Shown: in pieces, positions 40,920 to 49,680 of the stretch | Layout of the letters: every line of letters begins with the position of its first letter | Position numbering within the stretch: position 1 is the stretch's first letter | Assembly (NCBI GenBank): GCA_035552155.1 | Contig: DASZLX010000009.1 | Location: 1 to 64,000 of the forward strand | Length of the DNA stretch: 64,000 bases | Direction of reading: 5' to 3' | Origin: DASXHY01 sp035552155 | GTDB taxonomy: Bacteria; Verrucomicrobiota; Verrucomicrobiia; Limisphaerales; DASXHY01 | The notes under the pieces: generated by a model | What the model saw: the letters and a program-made list of their open reading frames with translations, nothing else | The model's database searches: none | What the model was told of the DNA's origin: nothing | Position numbers and translations under genes: made by a program

Positions 40920-42479
40920 TCACTTTTTCATCAACGCATACTCCATGCTGTCGGCCAGCGCCTGGAGCGAGGCGGTGATGATGTTTTCGCTGACGCCGAC
41001 GGTGCCCCATTCGCGTTTGCCGTCGCTCGTGGTGATCAGGACGCGCGTTTTGGCGGCCGTGCCGGTCGCGCCGTCGATGATGCGGACTTTGTAATCCGTC
41101 AGTTTCAGTTTTCTCAACTGCGGGAAAAATTCTGACAACGCCTGACGCAACGCCCCATCCAATGCGTTCACCGGACCGTCGCCTTCGGCCACGGTGTGGG
41201 AGAATTCGTTTTTGACGCTCACTTTCACCGTCGCTTCGCAAACGGAAGTCATGCCGTTGCCGCGCATGGAAACGTGATAGCCCTCCACGGTGAAGGGCAG
41301 TTCGCGATGTTCGAGATGCTTTTGGATGAGCAAGGCGAGCGAGGCTTCCGCCGCTTCGAATTCGAAGCCCTGGTTTTCCAGTTCCTTGATGCGGATGAGG
41401 ATCGGCTTCAATTCCGGCGTGTCGGCAGTCAATTTGAAGCCCAATTCCTTTGCCTTGGCCAGCACGTTGCTGCGCCCGGACATATCGCTGACGAGCACGC
41501 GGCGAGAATTGCCGATGGATTCCGGGTTGATATGCTCATAGCTGTGCGCGAGACGCTCCACGGCGTGCGCGTGCATGCCGCCTTTGTGGGCAAAGGCCGT
41601 GACACCCACCCACGGCTGGCGCGGGTCGGGCTTGAAGTTGGCGATTTCATCCACGAAATGGGAAAGCTCCTGCAACTTGGGCAGCGACGCCCTGGGCACG
41701 CACGATTTATTCATCTTGAGCGCGAGCGTGGGAATCACGCTGGTTAAATTGCAATTGCCGGTGCGCTCGCCGTAGCCATTAATGGTTCCCTGCACCTGCG
41801 TGGCGCCCGCTTCGACGGACGCAATGGCATTGGCCACGCCGAAACCGCAGTCATTGTGTGTATGAATGCCGATGCGTGCGGAGATTTTGCCTTTTGCCAA
41901 TGTTGTGACGCGGGCAATTTCGTCCGGGAGGCAGCCGCCGTTCGTATCACAAAGTACAACGCAATCGGCCCCGGCCTTTTCCGCGGCCTGCCAGGTCGCC
42001 AGCGCGTAATCGGGCTCATTTTTGTAACCGTCGAAGGAATGTTCGGCGTCGTAAAAAACGATCTTCCCGTGGTCTTTGAAAAACCTGATGGTGTCGGAAA
42101 TCATCGCCAGGTTTTCGGCTGGCGTGGCGCGGAGGACTTCGGTCACGTGCAGCAGCCAGGTCTTGCCCACGATGGTCACGACGGGAGTTTCGGCTTCCAG
42201 CAATTGCCGCATTAATTCGTCTTTTTCGACGGCGATACCCTTGCGGCGGGTCATGCTGAACGCGGCGACTTTGGCATTTTTGAATTTACGCCGCCGGACT
42301 TGCTGGAAGAATTCCATGTCCTTGGGATTGGATCCCGGCCAGCCGCCTTCAATATATTGGACCCCAAAAGTATCGAGCTTTTCGGCGATGCGCAGTTTGT
42401 CGGTCGCCGAGAAATTGATTCCTTCACCCTGGCTGCCATCGCGCAGGGTCGTATCGTAAATTTCGACTTCGGGTTTCAT
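40920..42479 (-). CDS. cimA: (R)-citramalate synthase
   Basis: Condenses pyruvate and acetyl-CoA, opening the threonine-independent route to isoleucine. DRE-TIM barrel (1-290) with TTLRDGSQGEG, the metal-binding HTHND and CDTNGG; then a hinge and the C-terminal LeuA allosteric domain (about 380-515). 519 residues with the CimA-type, not LeuA-type, arrangement: VQYIEGGWPGSNPKD is characteristic of TIGR00977-type citramalate synthases. ATG at 42479. LeuC from this window could supply the next step with a LeuD elsewhere. Confidence 0.93.
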   Translation of the reverse strand: MKPEVEIYDTTLRDGSQGEGINFSATDKLRIAEKLDTFGVQYIEGGWPGSNPKDMEFFQQVRRRKFKNAKVAAFSMTRRKGIAVEKDELMRQLLEAETPVVTIVGKTWLLHVTEVLRATPAENLAMISDTIRFFKDHGKIVFYDAEHSFDGYKNEPDYALATWQAAEKAGADCVVLCDTNGGCLPDEIARVTTLAKGKISARIGIHTHNDCGFGVANAIASVEAGATQVQGTINGYGERTGNCNLTSVIPTLALKMNKSCVPRASLPKLQELSHFVDEIANFKPDPRQPWVGVTAFAHKGGMHAHAVERLAHSYEHINPESIGNSRRVLVSDMSGRSNVLAKAKELGFKLTADTPELKPILIRIKELENQGFEFEAAEASLALLIQKHLEHRELPFTVEGYHVSMRGNGMTSVCEATVKVSVKNEFSHTVAEGDGPVNALDGALRQALSEFFPQLRKLKLTDYKVRIIDGATGTAAKTRVLITTSDGKREWGTVGVSENIITASLQALADSMEYALMKK

Positions 42480-42543
42480 TGTTTCCGCACGCGCGGAAAC
42501 AAATATTTAAGCGAAAGAAGCCCCGCTGGCAAATCACAAAACC

Positions 42544-42604
42544 ACGGGCCTCCGGCGTTTCAACAACCGGTTGATACCGGCTGATGAGAGCGCCGAAGGC
42601 CCGT
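42544..42604. repeat. Large hairpin between the small lipoprotein gene and cimA
   Basis: ACGGGCCTCCGGCG (42544-42557) pairs with 42591-42604 over 14 bp with one mismatch. The 33-nt interior itself contains a CCGG...CCGG element. On the minus strand it is followed by GGTTTTG, so it may end the lipoprotein gene upstream, or form a structured cimA leader. Confidence 0.65.
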
Positions 42605-42634
42605 TTTAAACCGAGGGTTTCGGTCTACAATAGG

Positions 42635-42808
42635 TTAATAGTTACGATAATGGCCCCGGTCCCAATAACCATCGTGATGCCATTCGTGGCCGTAGCCATA
42701 TTCGTGCGGCCCATAATATCCGCCGCGTTCTCGAACTTCACACCCGGTTGTAGCCATCATACCTGCTAACAAACCGGCCAGGCTGAGTAAGGATAGGAAC
42801 GTTTTCAT
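42635..42808 (-). CDS. Small Tyr/His/Gly-rich lipoprotein
   Basis: 57 residues from the ATG at 42808. Lipoprotein signal with the cysteine in MATTGCEV, then a short mature part made almost only of Tyr, Gly, His, Asp, Glu and Arg (YYGPHEYGYGHEW). No known family; such short envelope peptides are common in Verrucomicrobia. An ATG nine codons upstream gives an acidic/basic extension that spoils the signal. Possibly metal-binding by composition, which is speculation. Confidence 0.6.
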   Translation of the reverse strand: MKTFLSLLSLAGLLAGMMATTGCEVRERGGYYGPHEYGYGHEWHHDGYWDRGHYRNY

Positions 42809-42915
42809 TTTTTTGGGCGGGAACGCAGGCTCCAAGACCTGAACTCCCGTGCAATTAACCTAGTTCGCGAACGGGAAAAATACGATGGGTTGAAACCCGA
42901 AAAAATACGAAAAAA

Positions 42916-43524
42916 TCAGCGGCGGATAATTCCGGACAATTTCATCTTTACGGTCTCGCCGACGATGCGTTCGAAAAGGGATTTTTTCTTGGCCTTGGCG
43001 GGTCCGCCGATGAGTTCGACGGCGCCACTGCAGATAGGACAGAGCGAGAGCATTTTCTTGCCGCCTTTGCGCCGCAAGCGATGCACGCAGGCCTCGCACA
43101 TGATTTCCTTGCAGACCGTGCACTGATGAGTGCCGGGCGCGTGGCTGTGCCGCGAGCAAGCCCAGGCGCCGTCTTTTCTCACGACCGGCGGCGCGGGGAT
43201 TTCCGGATTGTAGAATTTGGGGATCTCAATCTTTGCGTCCGTGGTTTCCACGAGTAACTCCACGTCTCCGAGGCGCACGATCTGGCCCGGGAACAACTGG
43301 ATTTCGCGGACGGGTTGGTCGTTGACGAAGGTCCCGTTGGTTGATTCGAGGTCGCGGAGAATGACGCCGTCATCCCGGAGCACAATCTCACAGTGAACGC
43401 TTGAAATGGTGGCGTGATCGATGGAGAAGTCGTTATCGGGATGCCTGCCGACACGATTGGCGCCGAGTTTCAGGTCAATTAACCTGACATTCAGCCCTTC
43501 AGATTTAACCAATAATCGCGCCAT
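42916..43524 (-). CDS. FHA-domain protein with zinc-ribbon-like region
   Basis: 202 residues. FHA phosphothreonine-binding domain at about 1-95 with GRHPDNDFSID, SSVHCEI and LRDLESTNGTFVND, all binding-loop residues intact. Residues about 120-175 hold paired cysteines and histidines (CSRHSH, CTVCKEIMCEACVHRL, CPICSG) resembling a B-box or zinc-ribbon. The C-terminus is basic. Likely an adaptor for a Ser/Thr kinase pathway; no kinase is in the window. An upstream open frame to 43785 is not used. Confidence 0.88.
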   Translation of the reverse strand: MARLLVKSEGLNVRLIDLKLGANRVGRHPDNDFSIDHATISSVHCEIVLRDDGVILRDLESTNGTFVNDQPVREIQLFPGQIVRLGDVELLVETTDAKIEIPKFYNPEIPAPPVVRKDGAWACSRHSHAPGTHQCTVCKEIMCEACVHRLRRKGGKKMLSLCPICSGAVELIGGPAKAKKKSLFERIVGETVKMKLSGIIRR

Positions 43525-43636
43525 ACAATAAACGAGCCGCACTGCTCCTTGAGCACCTACTCGCCGACAATGCCAGCATAAATAACTGAATCTAAGCCAG
43601 ATGTCGAGCCTTTTCTGGCCCTCGGAACGATGGGGA

Positions 43637-43996
43637 TTATGCGAGGGGATTGCTGGCGAAGGCGTATTTCTCGACAATTTTTCCGCCGATAAGATGCTCC
43701 TGGATAATGATTTCCAGCACTTCTGGCGTACAGGAGTGATACCAGGCGCCTTCGGGATAGACCACGGCAATCGGCCCTTGGGCACACACGCGCAGGCAGT
43801 TCGCTTTGGTGCGATAAACCAGCGGTTCCGGGCCGACGAGTTTTAATTCCTTGAGACGGCGCTTGAGGAATTCCCACGATTCAAGGCTCTGTTGTTTCGG
43901 CGCGCACTTGGGTTCCGTCGGGTCGGCGCACAGGAAAATATGGCGGCGGTATTTCCCCAATCCGAGCGAGGCGGCGATGTCGGGCAATGAATCCAT
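43637..43996 (-). CDS. (2Fe-2S) ferredoxin, thioredoxin-like
   Basis: 119-residue thioredoxin-fold ferredoxin. Cluster cysteines are expected in CADPTEPKC (first pair, about 23-31) and NCLRVC (second pair, about 67-71), with the typical GPIAVVYPEGAWY strand after them. Family members act as small electron carriers, some linked to nitrogenase or cobalamin synthesis; here no partner is nearby. 112 bp upstream of the FHA gene. Confidence 0.9.
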   Translation of the reverse strand: MDSLPDIAASLGLGKYRRHIFLCADPTEPKCAPKQQSLESWEFLKRRLKELKLVGPEPLVYRTKANCLRVCAQGPIAVVYPEGAWYHSCTPEVLEIIIQEHLIGGKIVEKYAFASNPLA

Positions 43997-44223
43997 GCGT
44001 CCGCAAGGTACATGCTGGAATCATTGGAGGCAATCAATCGAACTTTTTGCGCAAAAAGAAAAGGAAGCGCAGGTTCCGCGTGCTGTCGCCGCGCCGCACG
44101 CCGCAAGCGGGGCCTTTTTTTTCGCTTAATACAAGATCTCCCGGCGAGAACATACCTTCCCGCCCGTGGGGTATTCGACTACGTGAAATCGCCGTGGCGT
44201 TGCCGTAGATTTTCTTAGAACCC

Positions 44224-46062
44224 GTGGCTACGAATCGTTCGAACTCAAGCTCCCGCACCACGACCCTCCTGAATGTCGTGCTGGTGGTGGCGGTGCTGTA
44301 TTTCGCGCGGGACATATTCATTCCGATTGCCCTGGCGGTTTTGTTTGCCTTTCTCCTGGCACCGCTGGTCACGAGGCTGCGGCGGTGGGGATGGTGGCGG
44401 GTGCCGTCGGTCATCATGGTGGTGATATTTGGATTCGTCGTGATGGCGGTGATTGGTTTTTTGATGACCGTCCAATTGTCCGAACTCAGTCACCAATTGC
44501 CGGAATATCAGCACAACATTCATCAGAAGCTGGAGTCCATTCGCGAATCCAGCAAAGGCTTCACGGGGCATTTTTCCCGCCTCATGCATGATTTCAGCCA
44601 GGAGTTGAAACCAGCGAATTCGGCAACACAACCTGCTTCCGATGACCAAAAACCGGTTCCCGTGGAAATTCGTCAGGGCGATTTTTCGCCGTTGCAACTG
44701 GTGCCGAAAATCCTCGGCTCCGTGCTCGGCCTATTGCTGACCGCTGTCATCGTGGTGGTGTTTGTCATCTTCATGCTGCTGCAACAGGAGGATTTGCGTG
44801 ACCGCGTGATCCGCCTGGCCGGGTGGCGCCAGTTGAATGTGACGACGAAGGCGCTTGATGAAGCGGGGCAGCGGGTCAGCCGCTATTTAATTGCTCAACT
44901 GATTGTGAACGCCGCCTTTGGAGTGCCCGCCGGTATTGCGCTGTATTTTCTCGGCGTGCCCAATCCGATTTTGTGGGGGCTCATGGCCGCGCTGTTTCGT
45001 TACATTCCCTATCTCGGCATTTGGATTGCGGCCATTATGCCGGCTGCGGTTCTGTTTGCCATCAGCCCGAGTTGGATGAAGCCCCTGGGGGTGTTTGGAA
45101 TTTACGGGGGCATTGATTTGCTGATGTACAACCTCGTCGAACCGTGGGTTTATGGAAACAGCACGGGGCTCACACCGCTGGCCATCCTGGTCGCCGCGAT
45201 TTTTTGGGCGTGGCTGTGGGGACCAGTGGGGTTGTTGCTGGCGACGCCGTTGACGGTGTGCGTGGCTGTCCTGGGACGTTATGTTCCGTCGCTGCGGTTC
45301 CTGGGCGTGCTGTTGAGCGATGACGAGGTGCTCACGCCGGAAAAACGTTTTTATCAGCGTTTGCTGGCTGATGATGTGGAGGAAGCGGCGGATATCGCCG
45401 AGGAATTTTTGAAAGGCAAATCATTGGAGGAACTTTACGGTGCGGTCATTGTCCCGGCGCTCGCTCTGGCCGAGGAGGACTGCCTGGCGGGCCGGTTGGA
45501 TGACGGCCAGGAGGAATCGGTTTTTCACAACGCGCGTTTGCTCGTGGAAGACATCGCCCCACGCGCGCAGGAAATTGTCTCGGGCGAAAACGGCTCCAAA
45601 CACCGCCTGAATGGAAAGAATCCCGCGCCGGAAAACGTCTCGGCTTCCGAGCCGCGGGTGCTATTGCTGCCCGCACACGGAGCGGCGGATGAAATCGTCG
45701 CGCTCATGCTCGCGCAGCTTTTGAGCGCGCGGGGCATCGCTGCGAAGCACTCGTCCGCCGGGGCGCTCGCCTCGGAGCGGTTGGAGGCGGCCAATGACGA
45801 TAAGATCAATATCGTATGCATATCCACTGTCAGTCCGAACGGCGGCCTGCACACGCGTTATTTGTGCAAGCGATTTCGCGAGCAATTTCCGGCTACGAAA
45901 ATCGTCGCCGCCATGCTGGCCGCCAGCAACGCGCAGTCCGCCCGCTCGCGGGAATTGTCCGCTGAGGCGGACGAAATCGCGACTACCGTCGGCGACGCGA
46001 TCAAAAAAATCCAAGCCTTAGCTTCCGTGCCCGTCCAGAAACAGACCGCTTTTAGTTCGTGA
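44224..46062 (+). CDS. AI-2E family transporter with C-terminal Rossmann-like extension
   Basis: Inner-membrane permease of the AI-2E/PerM family (about 1-345, eight hydrophobic segments; the central FIFMLLQQEDLRDRV and the LMYNLVEPWVYG loop are typical). Start is a GTG at 44224. Residues about 350-445 are helical and 470-600 look like a Rossmann-type domain (VLLLPAHGAADEIVALMLAQLL), similar to the B12-binding fold but without its DxHxxG motif, so cofactor binding is unlikely by this reading. Transport substrate is unproven for most of the family. Ends on the start of the topoisomerase IB gene (TGATG). Confidence 0.85.
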   Translation: MATNRSNSSSRTTTLLNVVLVVAVLYFARDIFIPIALAVLFAFLLAPLVTRLRRWGWWRVPSVIMVVIFGFVVMAVIGFLMTVQLSELSHQLPEYQHNIHQKLESIRESSKGFTGHFSRLMHDFSQELKPANSATQPASDDQKPVPVEIRQGDFSPLQLVPKILGSVLGLLLTAVIVVVFVIFMLLQQEDLRDRVIRLAGWRQLNVTTKALDEAGQRVSRYLIAQLIVNAAFGVPAGIALYFLGVPNPILWGLMAALFRYIPYLGIWIAAIMPAAVLFAISPSWMKPLGVFGIYGGIDLLMYNLVEPWVYGNSTGLTPLAILVAAIFWAWLWGPVGLLLATPLTVCVAVLGRYVPSLRFLGVLLSDDEVLTPEKRFYQRLLADDVEEAADIAEEFLKGKSLEELYGAVIVPALALAEEDCLAGRLDDGQEESVFHNARLLVEDIAPRAQEIVSGENGSKHRLNGKNPAPENVSASEPRVLLLPAHGAADEIVALMLAQLLSARGIAAKHSSAGALASERLEAANDDKINIVCISTVSPNGGLHTRYLCKRFREQFPATKIVAAMLAASNAQSARSRELSAEADEIATTVGDAIKKIQALASVPVQKQTAFSS

Positions 46063-47231
46063 TGTCACCGGCGCCCGAAACTATCGCGATGTTGACGGAT
46101 CCTGTGGTTTCCGCCCGCGTGATGGGCCTGCGCCACGTGAGTGACGAAAAACCTGGCATCCAACGCGAGGGCAACGGAAAGAATTTTCGCTATCGCGATG
46201 CCGCGGGAAAAATTGTGCACGACCGTGAAACGCTGGGGCGCATTAAATCGCTGGTCATTCCTCCCGCCTGGACCCGGGTGTGGATCTGCCCGCAGGCCAA
46301 CGGTCATTTGCAGGCCACCGGTCGCGATGACCGCGGCCGCAAACAATTCCGTTATCACCCGCGCTGGCGCGAGATTCGTGATGAGACCAAGTACGCGCGC
46401 ATGATCCTGTTCGCGCGAACGCTGCCAAAAATCCGCCGGCGCATCCGGAAAGACATGTCGCTGCGAGGCTTGCCGCGCAATAAAGTTCTGGCCACCGTCG
46501 CGCGATTGCTGGAGGTCAGTTTGATCCGCGTTGGCAACGAGGAATACGCGCGCGAAAACGAATCGTTCGGTCTCACCACCATGCGCAACCGTCACGTGGA
46601 TGTGAACGGCTCGGAGCTGCGCTTTCATTTTCGCGGCAAGGCCGGCAAATGGCACAACGTGGACATTCGCGACCGGAACATCGCGAAAATTGTCGAGCGC
46701 TGCCAGGATTTGCCGGGGCAGGAATTATTTCAGTTCGTGGATGACGAGGACCAGCGGCACGATGTGCGGTCTGAGGATGTGAATGAGTACTTGCGCGAAA
46801 CGAGCGGCCAGGATTTCACGGCCAAGGATTTTCGCACCTGGGCCGGGACCGTGCTGGCGGCCATTGCGCTGCGCGAGTTCGAAAAATTCGACACCAAGGC
46901 GCAAGCGAAGAAAAATGTTGTCGCGGCCATTGAATCGGTGGCGCAGAAGCTTGGCAATACGCCCGCGGTCTGCAAAAAATGCTACATCCATCCGCACGTG
47001 CTCGATTCCTATCTCGACGGGACCCTGATTGAGACCCTCAAACAGCGCGCAGAAAAAGCGATTTCTCGTTCGCTGCGCGGGTTGCCCGCCGAGGAGGCGG
47101 CCGTCCTGGGATTATTGCAGCAACGGCTGACGCTGGAAGAAAAGCTGGCCCGCGCGCTTAAAAAAGAAACTGCGGCTCGCTCTCAACGCCATACGACAAT
47201 TTCCCATCCACGATCCGCGCGGCGGAAGTAA
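46062..47231 (+). CDS. DNA topoisomerase IB
   Basis: Eukaryote/poxvirus-like topoisomerase I that relaxes supercoils through a 3'-phosphotyrosine intermediate. 389 residues from ATG 46062 (a GTG one codon upstream is also possible). N-terminal DNA-binding part (about 20-90), then the catalytic domain with the Arg/Lys/His pentad: LEVSLIRVGNEEYA region, RGKAGKWH, KDFRTWAGTV and the nucleophile in KCYIHPHV. Overlaps the AI-2E gene by 1 nt and the convergent DUF488 gene by 74 bp at the 3' end. Confidence 0.95.
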   Translation: MSPAPETIAMLTDPVVSARVMGLRHVSDEKPGIQREGNGKNFRYRDAAGKIVHDRETLGRIKSLVIPPAWTRVWICPQANGHLQATGRDDRGRKQFRYHPRWREIRDETKYARMILFARTLPKIRRRIRKDMSLRGLPRNKVLATVARLLEVSLIRVGNEEYARENESFGLTTMRNRHVDVNGSELRFHFRGKAGKWHNVDIRDRNIAKIVERCQDLPGQELFQFVDDEDQRHDVRSEDVNEYLRETSGQDFTAKDFRTWAGTVLAAIALREFEKFDTKAQAKKNVVAAIESVAQKLGNTPAVCKKCYIHPHVLDSYLDGTLIETLKQRAEKAISRSLRGLPAEEAAVLGLLQQRLTLEEKLARALKKETAARSQRHTTISHPRSARRK

Positions 47232-47703
47232 ACGGGTGCGCGTCCGTTTTCTTTCCGCTCATGATGTGGATGATGTCGTGCCCGGCGGCCTTTAAATAAT
47301 CGGAAATAAGCGAGCGATGGCATTGCCACCACAAAGCCTCAGCGCACATGATGGCGGTTCGTTTTTGCCGGGCGTGATCCAGCAATCGTTCGATACCGGC
47401 GCGAAATTCCTCCGTCATCATGAAATCCGCATAGGCCCGAAATGCCTCGTTGCGCCACGCGGTGTTCGGTGAATTGGCCAGCGCTTTGCGGCGTCCGCCC
47501 AGTTCGGGGAAGTGAACGTATTCGATATCGGCATCAGCGAGGGATTGGGAAAGATTCTCCTGGTTGAAATGCGGCAGGCGGCGCGAGCCGGGGAAGCGCC
47601 GCACATCCGCGAGCAATTGAATGCGTTGCGACTGCAGCAATTCGATGAATTGCTCCAGCGTACGGTTGGAGTGGCCGACGGTCCAAAGCGTCAATGCGCT
47701 CAT
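47158..47703 (-). CDS. DUF488 family protein
   Basis: 181 residues with the family pattern: TVGHSNRTLEQF, LLADVRRFPGSRRLPHF, YVHFPELGGRR and MCAEALWWQCHRSLISDYL, with the Cys-His pair in the last motif. Function is unknown; the conserved Cys, Arg and His suggest an enzyme. Its last 74 bp are antisense to the topoisomerase IB 3' end, so both reading frames constrain this stretch. Confidence 0.9.
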   Translation of the reverse strand: MSALTLWTVGHSNRTLEQFIELLQSQRIQLLADVRRFPGSRRLPHFNQENLSQSLADADIEYVHFPELGGRRKALANSPNTAWRNEAFRAYADFMMTEEFRAGIERLLDHARQKRTAIMCAEALWWQCHRSLISDYLKAAGHDIIHIMSGKKTDAHPFTSAARIVDGKLSYGVESEPQFLF

Positions 47704-47854
47704 GGAGGAATATGGGGTGGATGGGCGGGTTGTGCAATTAGGGTGGGATGCCGTGCGTGTGACGTGATCTCGATTTTGGATTCACGTAATACGAGCACGA
47801 ATTCATTGGAAATTCGACTTCGAGACAAGAGCAGCTAGACTCGCTGCGAACAAA

Positions 47855-48481
47855 ATGAAGTCCTTTTCGCCATTGCCGCGCGCGTTTTACGAACCTTCGG
47901 CCAAGGTTGTTGCCCGGGAGTTGCTGGGTCATTTTCTGATTCGTAACACACCCGATGGCCCCTGCGGTGGCGCCATCGTGGAAACGGAGGCTTATCTCGT
48001 GGGCGACGCCGCCTGCCACGCGGCGCCGGGGCCCACCAAGCGCAACCGTGTGATGTTTGGCCATCCGGGACACTGTTATGTCTATCTGATTTACGGTTTT
48101 CACTTTTGCGTAAATGCCGTTTGCCGCCCTGCAGGCATCGCGGAGGCAGTGTTGATTCGGGCGGTGGAAGCGAACTTCGGTGAACAGTGGATGTCCGCGA
48201 ATCGTCCGGCGGGCAAGCCGCGGGAGTTGAGCAACGGTCCCGGAAAATTGTGCCAGGCCATGGACATCACCCGCAGCCTGGATGGCGTTGATTTGTGCGA
48301 CGCGCGTTCGGCGCTGTTCATTGCGGAGAATCCCGATTTGAAAAAATTTCGAAAGGAAAAGGGGCCGATGATCACGACCACGCGCGTCGGGATCACGAAA
48401 GCGGCGGAGCTGCCATTGCGGTTTTATTTAAAGGGAAGCGAATTTGTTTCGCGGCCGGCGAAAGTGATGAGTGATGAGTGA
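47855..48481 (+). CDS. DNA-3-methyladenine glycosylase, AAG/MPG type
   Basis: Excises 3-methyladenine, hypoxanthine and related bases. Signatures: ARELLGHFLIR, VETEAYLVGDAACHA with the catalytic Glu, MFGHPGHCYVYLIYG, and NGPGKLCQAMDI. About 208 residues. The last five residues (VMSDE) and the TGA stop are encoded by a GTGATGA heptamer array (48464-48487), so the original C-terminus was probably altered or trimmed. ATG at 47855. Confidence 0.93.
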   Translation: MKSFSPLPRAFYEPSAKVVARELLGHFLIRNTPDGPCGGAIVETEAYLVGDAACHAAPGPTKRNRVMFGHPGHCYVYLIYGFHFCVNAVCRPAGIAEAVLIRAVEANFGEQWMSANRPAGKPRELSNGPGKLCQAMDITRSLDGVDLCDARSALFIAENPDLKKFRKEKGPMITTTRVGITKAAELPLRFYLKGSEFVSRPAKVMSDE

Positions 48482-48487
48482 TGAGTG
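48464..48487. repeat. GTGATGA heptamer array at the end of the alkyladenine glycosylase gene
   Basis: Three tandem GTGATGA units plus GTG. In the gene it reads V-M-S-D-E-stop. Same unit and same plus-strand orientation as 24896-24962 and 37304-37327. Confidence 0.85.
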
Positions 48488-48591
48488 CGGAGCCGCGCTG
48501 ACGTTATTCGTCATTATGTTTAACCTCACCGCCATTTGACATTCTGTCTCCAGCGGCTAGTTTCGTGTTCTAAACCAACGAAAGGAAAATT

Positions 48592-49032
48592 ATGGCGGAT
48601 ATTCAACGACAGGCGACGGCGCATTGGAGCGGCGATTTGTTGCGTGGCTCCGGCAAAACTTCCACCGGCAGCGGCGTGTTGAGTGATGTGCCGTATTCCG
48701 TGCCCTCGCGTTTTGAAAATGGCAAAGGCACGAATCCCGAGGAACTCATCGCGGCCGCGCACGCCTCGTGCTTCAGCATGATGCTGGCAAAACTGCTGGG
48801 CGACGCGAAAAAAACTCCGCGCGACATCCGGACGCAGGCGACGTTGACCTTGAGCAATGCCAGCGGCGGCTGGAAAATTTCAAAAATTCACCTGGTGACC
48901 GAAGTCAGCGGCGAGGGTCTCGATGCCGGAACGTTGAATGGCGTCGCGGCGCAGGCCAAAGAGCAATGCCCGATTTCGGTGTTGCTCAAGCCAGGCTTGG
49001 AATCGCTGACGCTGGACGTAAAGCTGAAGTAA
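48592..49032 (+). CDS. OsmC-family peroxiredoxin
   Basis: Thiol-dependent organic hydroperoxide reductase. 146 residues with the two redox cysteines: AAAHASCFSMML and KEQCPISVLL. NPEELIAAAHA and the TLSNASGGWKI strand fit the OsmC subgroup more than Ohr. An AAAGGAAAA-like ribosome site precedes the ATG at 48592. Convergent with the HhH-GPD glycosylase gene (27-bp gap). Confidence 0.93.
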   Translation: MADIQRQATAHWSGDLLRGSGKTSTGSGVLSDVPYSVPSRFENGKGTNPEELIAAAHASCFSMMLAKLLGDAKKTPRDIRTQATLTLSNASGGWKISKIHLVTEVSGEGLDAGTLNGVAAQAKEQCPISVLLKPGLESLTLDVKLK

Positions 49033-49059
49033 GCGACGCGCCGGTTGGCCCGCTGAAAA

Positions 49060-49680
49060 TCACGGCACCGGCAGTTCCAGCGCGCGCCATAAATACCACG
49101 CCGCCGTGGTTCGGTGCGGTTGCCAGCGCTTGCCGTATTCCAGCAACTCCATGGGCGTGGGCAGGTCCTTCCAGCCGAACGTGAGAGCGAAGCCTTTACG
49201 CACGCCGTAATCCGTGGCCGGCAGGATGTCCAGCCGGCCAAGCGTAAACATCAACAGCATCTCGACGGTCCACGGTCCGACTCCGCGGACACTGGTCAGA
49301 CGTTCGAGAATTTCCTCGTTGCTCAATTTTGCGATCGCGGTGCGTGAGCCGGGCACGATGCCGGCCACGGTTTTAGCCGCGATGTCTTTGATGGCGGCGA
49401 CTTTTGCCCGCGAAAGTCCGGCGGCGCGCAGCCGGTCTTCCGGCGTGGCCAGAATATCCGCGGGCGTGGGAAAACGTTTGCCGGGATAGAGTGCCAGCAC
49501 CCGTTTCAAAATGGTTTTGGCCGCCGTTCCATTGAGCTGTTGATGGGTGACGGCAGTGACCAACGCAACGAACGGAGTCCGCCGGCGATGCGGTTTCATC
49601 GTGCAGGGGCCGACTTTTTTTATCAGGCGCGCGAGCTCTTTATCCGCGCGGCAAAGATGTTCAACAGCTTCGGGACTCAT
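49060..49680 (-). CDS. DNA-3-methyladenine glycosylase II-like (HhH-GPD, AlkA type)
   Basis: 206-residue helix-hairpin-helix glycosylase. The HhH is LTSVRGVGPWTVEMLLMF, and the catalytic Asp lies 10-15 residues on in LPATDYGVRKG, without the Cys cluster of endonuclease III. This short form lacks AlkA's N-terminal domain. Its start overlaps the end of the upstream gene by 20 bp. It is the second alkyl-base glycosylase within 2 kb. Confidence 0.92.
   Translation of the reverse strand: MSPEAVEHLCRADKELARLIKKVGPCTMKPHRRRTPFVALVTAVTHQQLNGTAAKTILKRVLALYPGKRFPTPADILATPEDRLRAAGLSRAKVAAIKDIAAKTVAGIVPGSRTAIAKLSNEEILERLTSVRGVGPWTVEMLLMFTLGRLDILPATDYGVRKGFALTFGWKDLPTPMELLEYGKRWQPHRTTAAWYLWRALELPVP

Noticed and set aside
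45630..46030. Cobalamin-binding domain in the AI-2E protein
   Set aside because: The fold pattern is similar but DxHxxG, needed for base-off binding, is absent.
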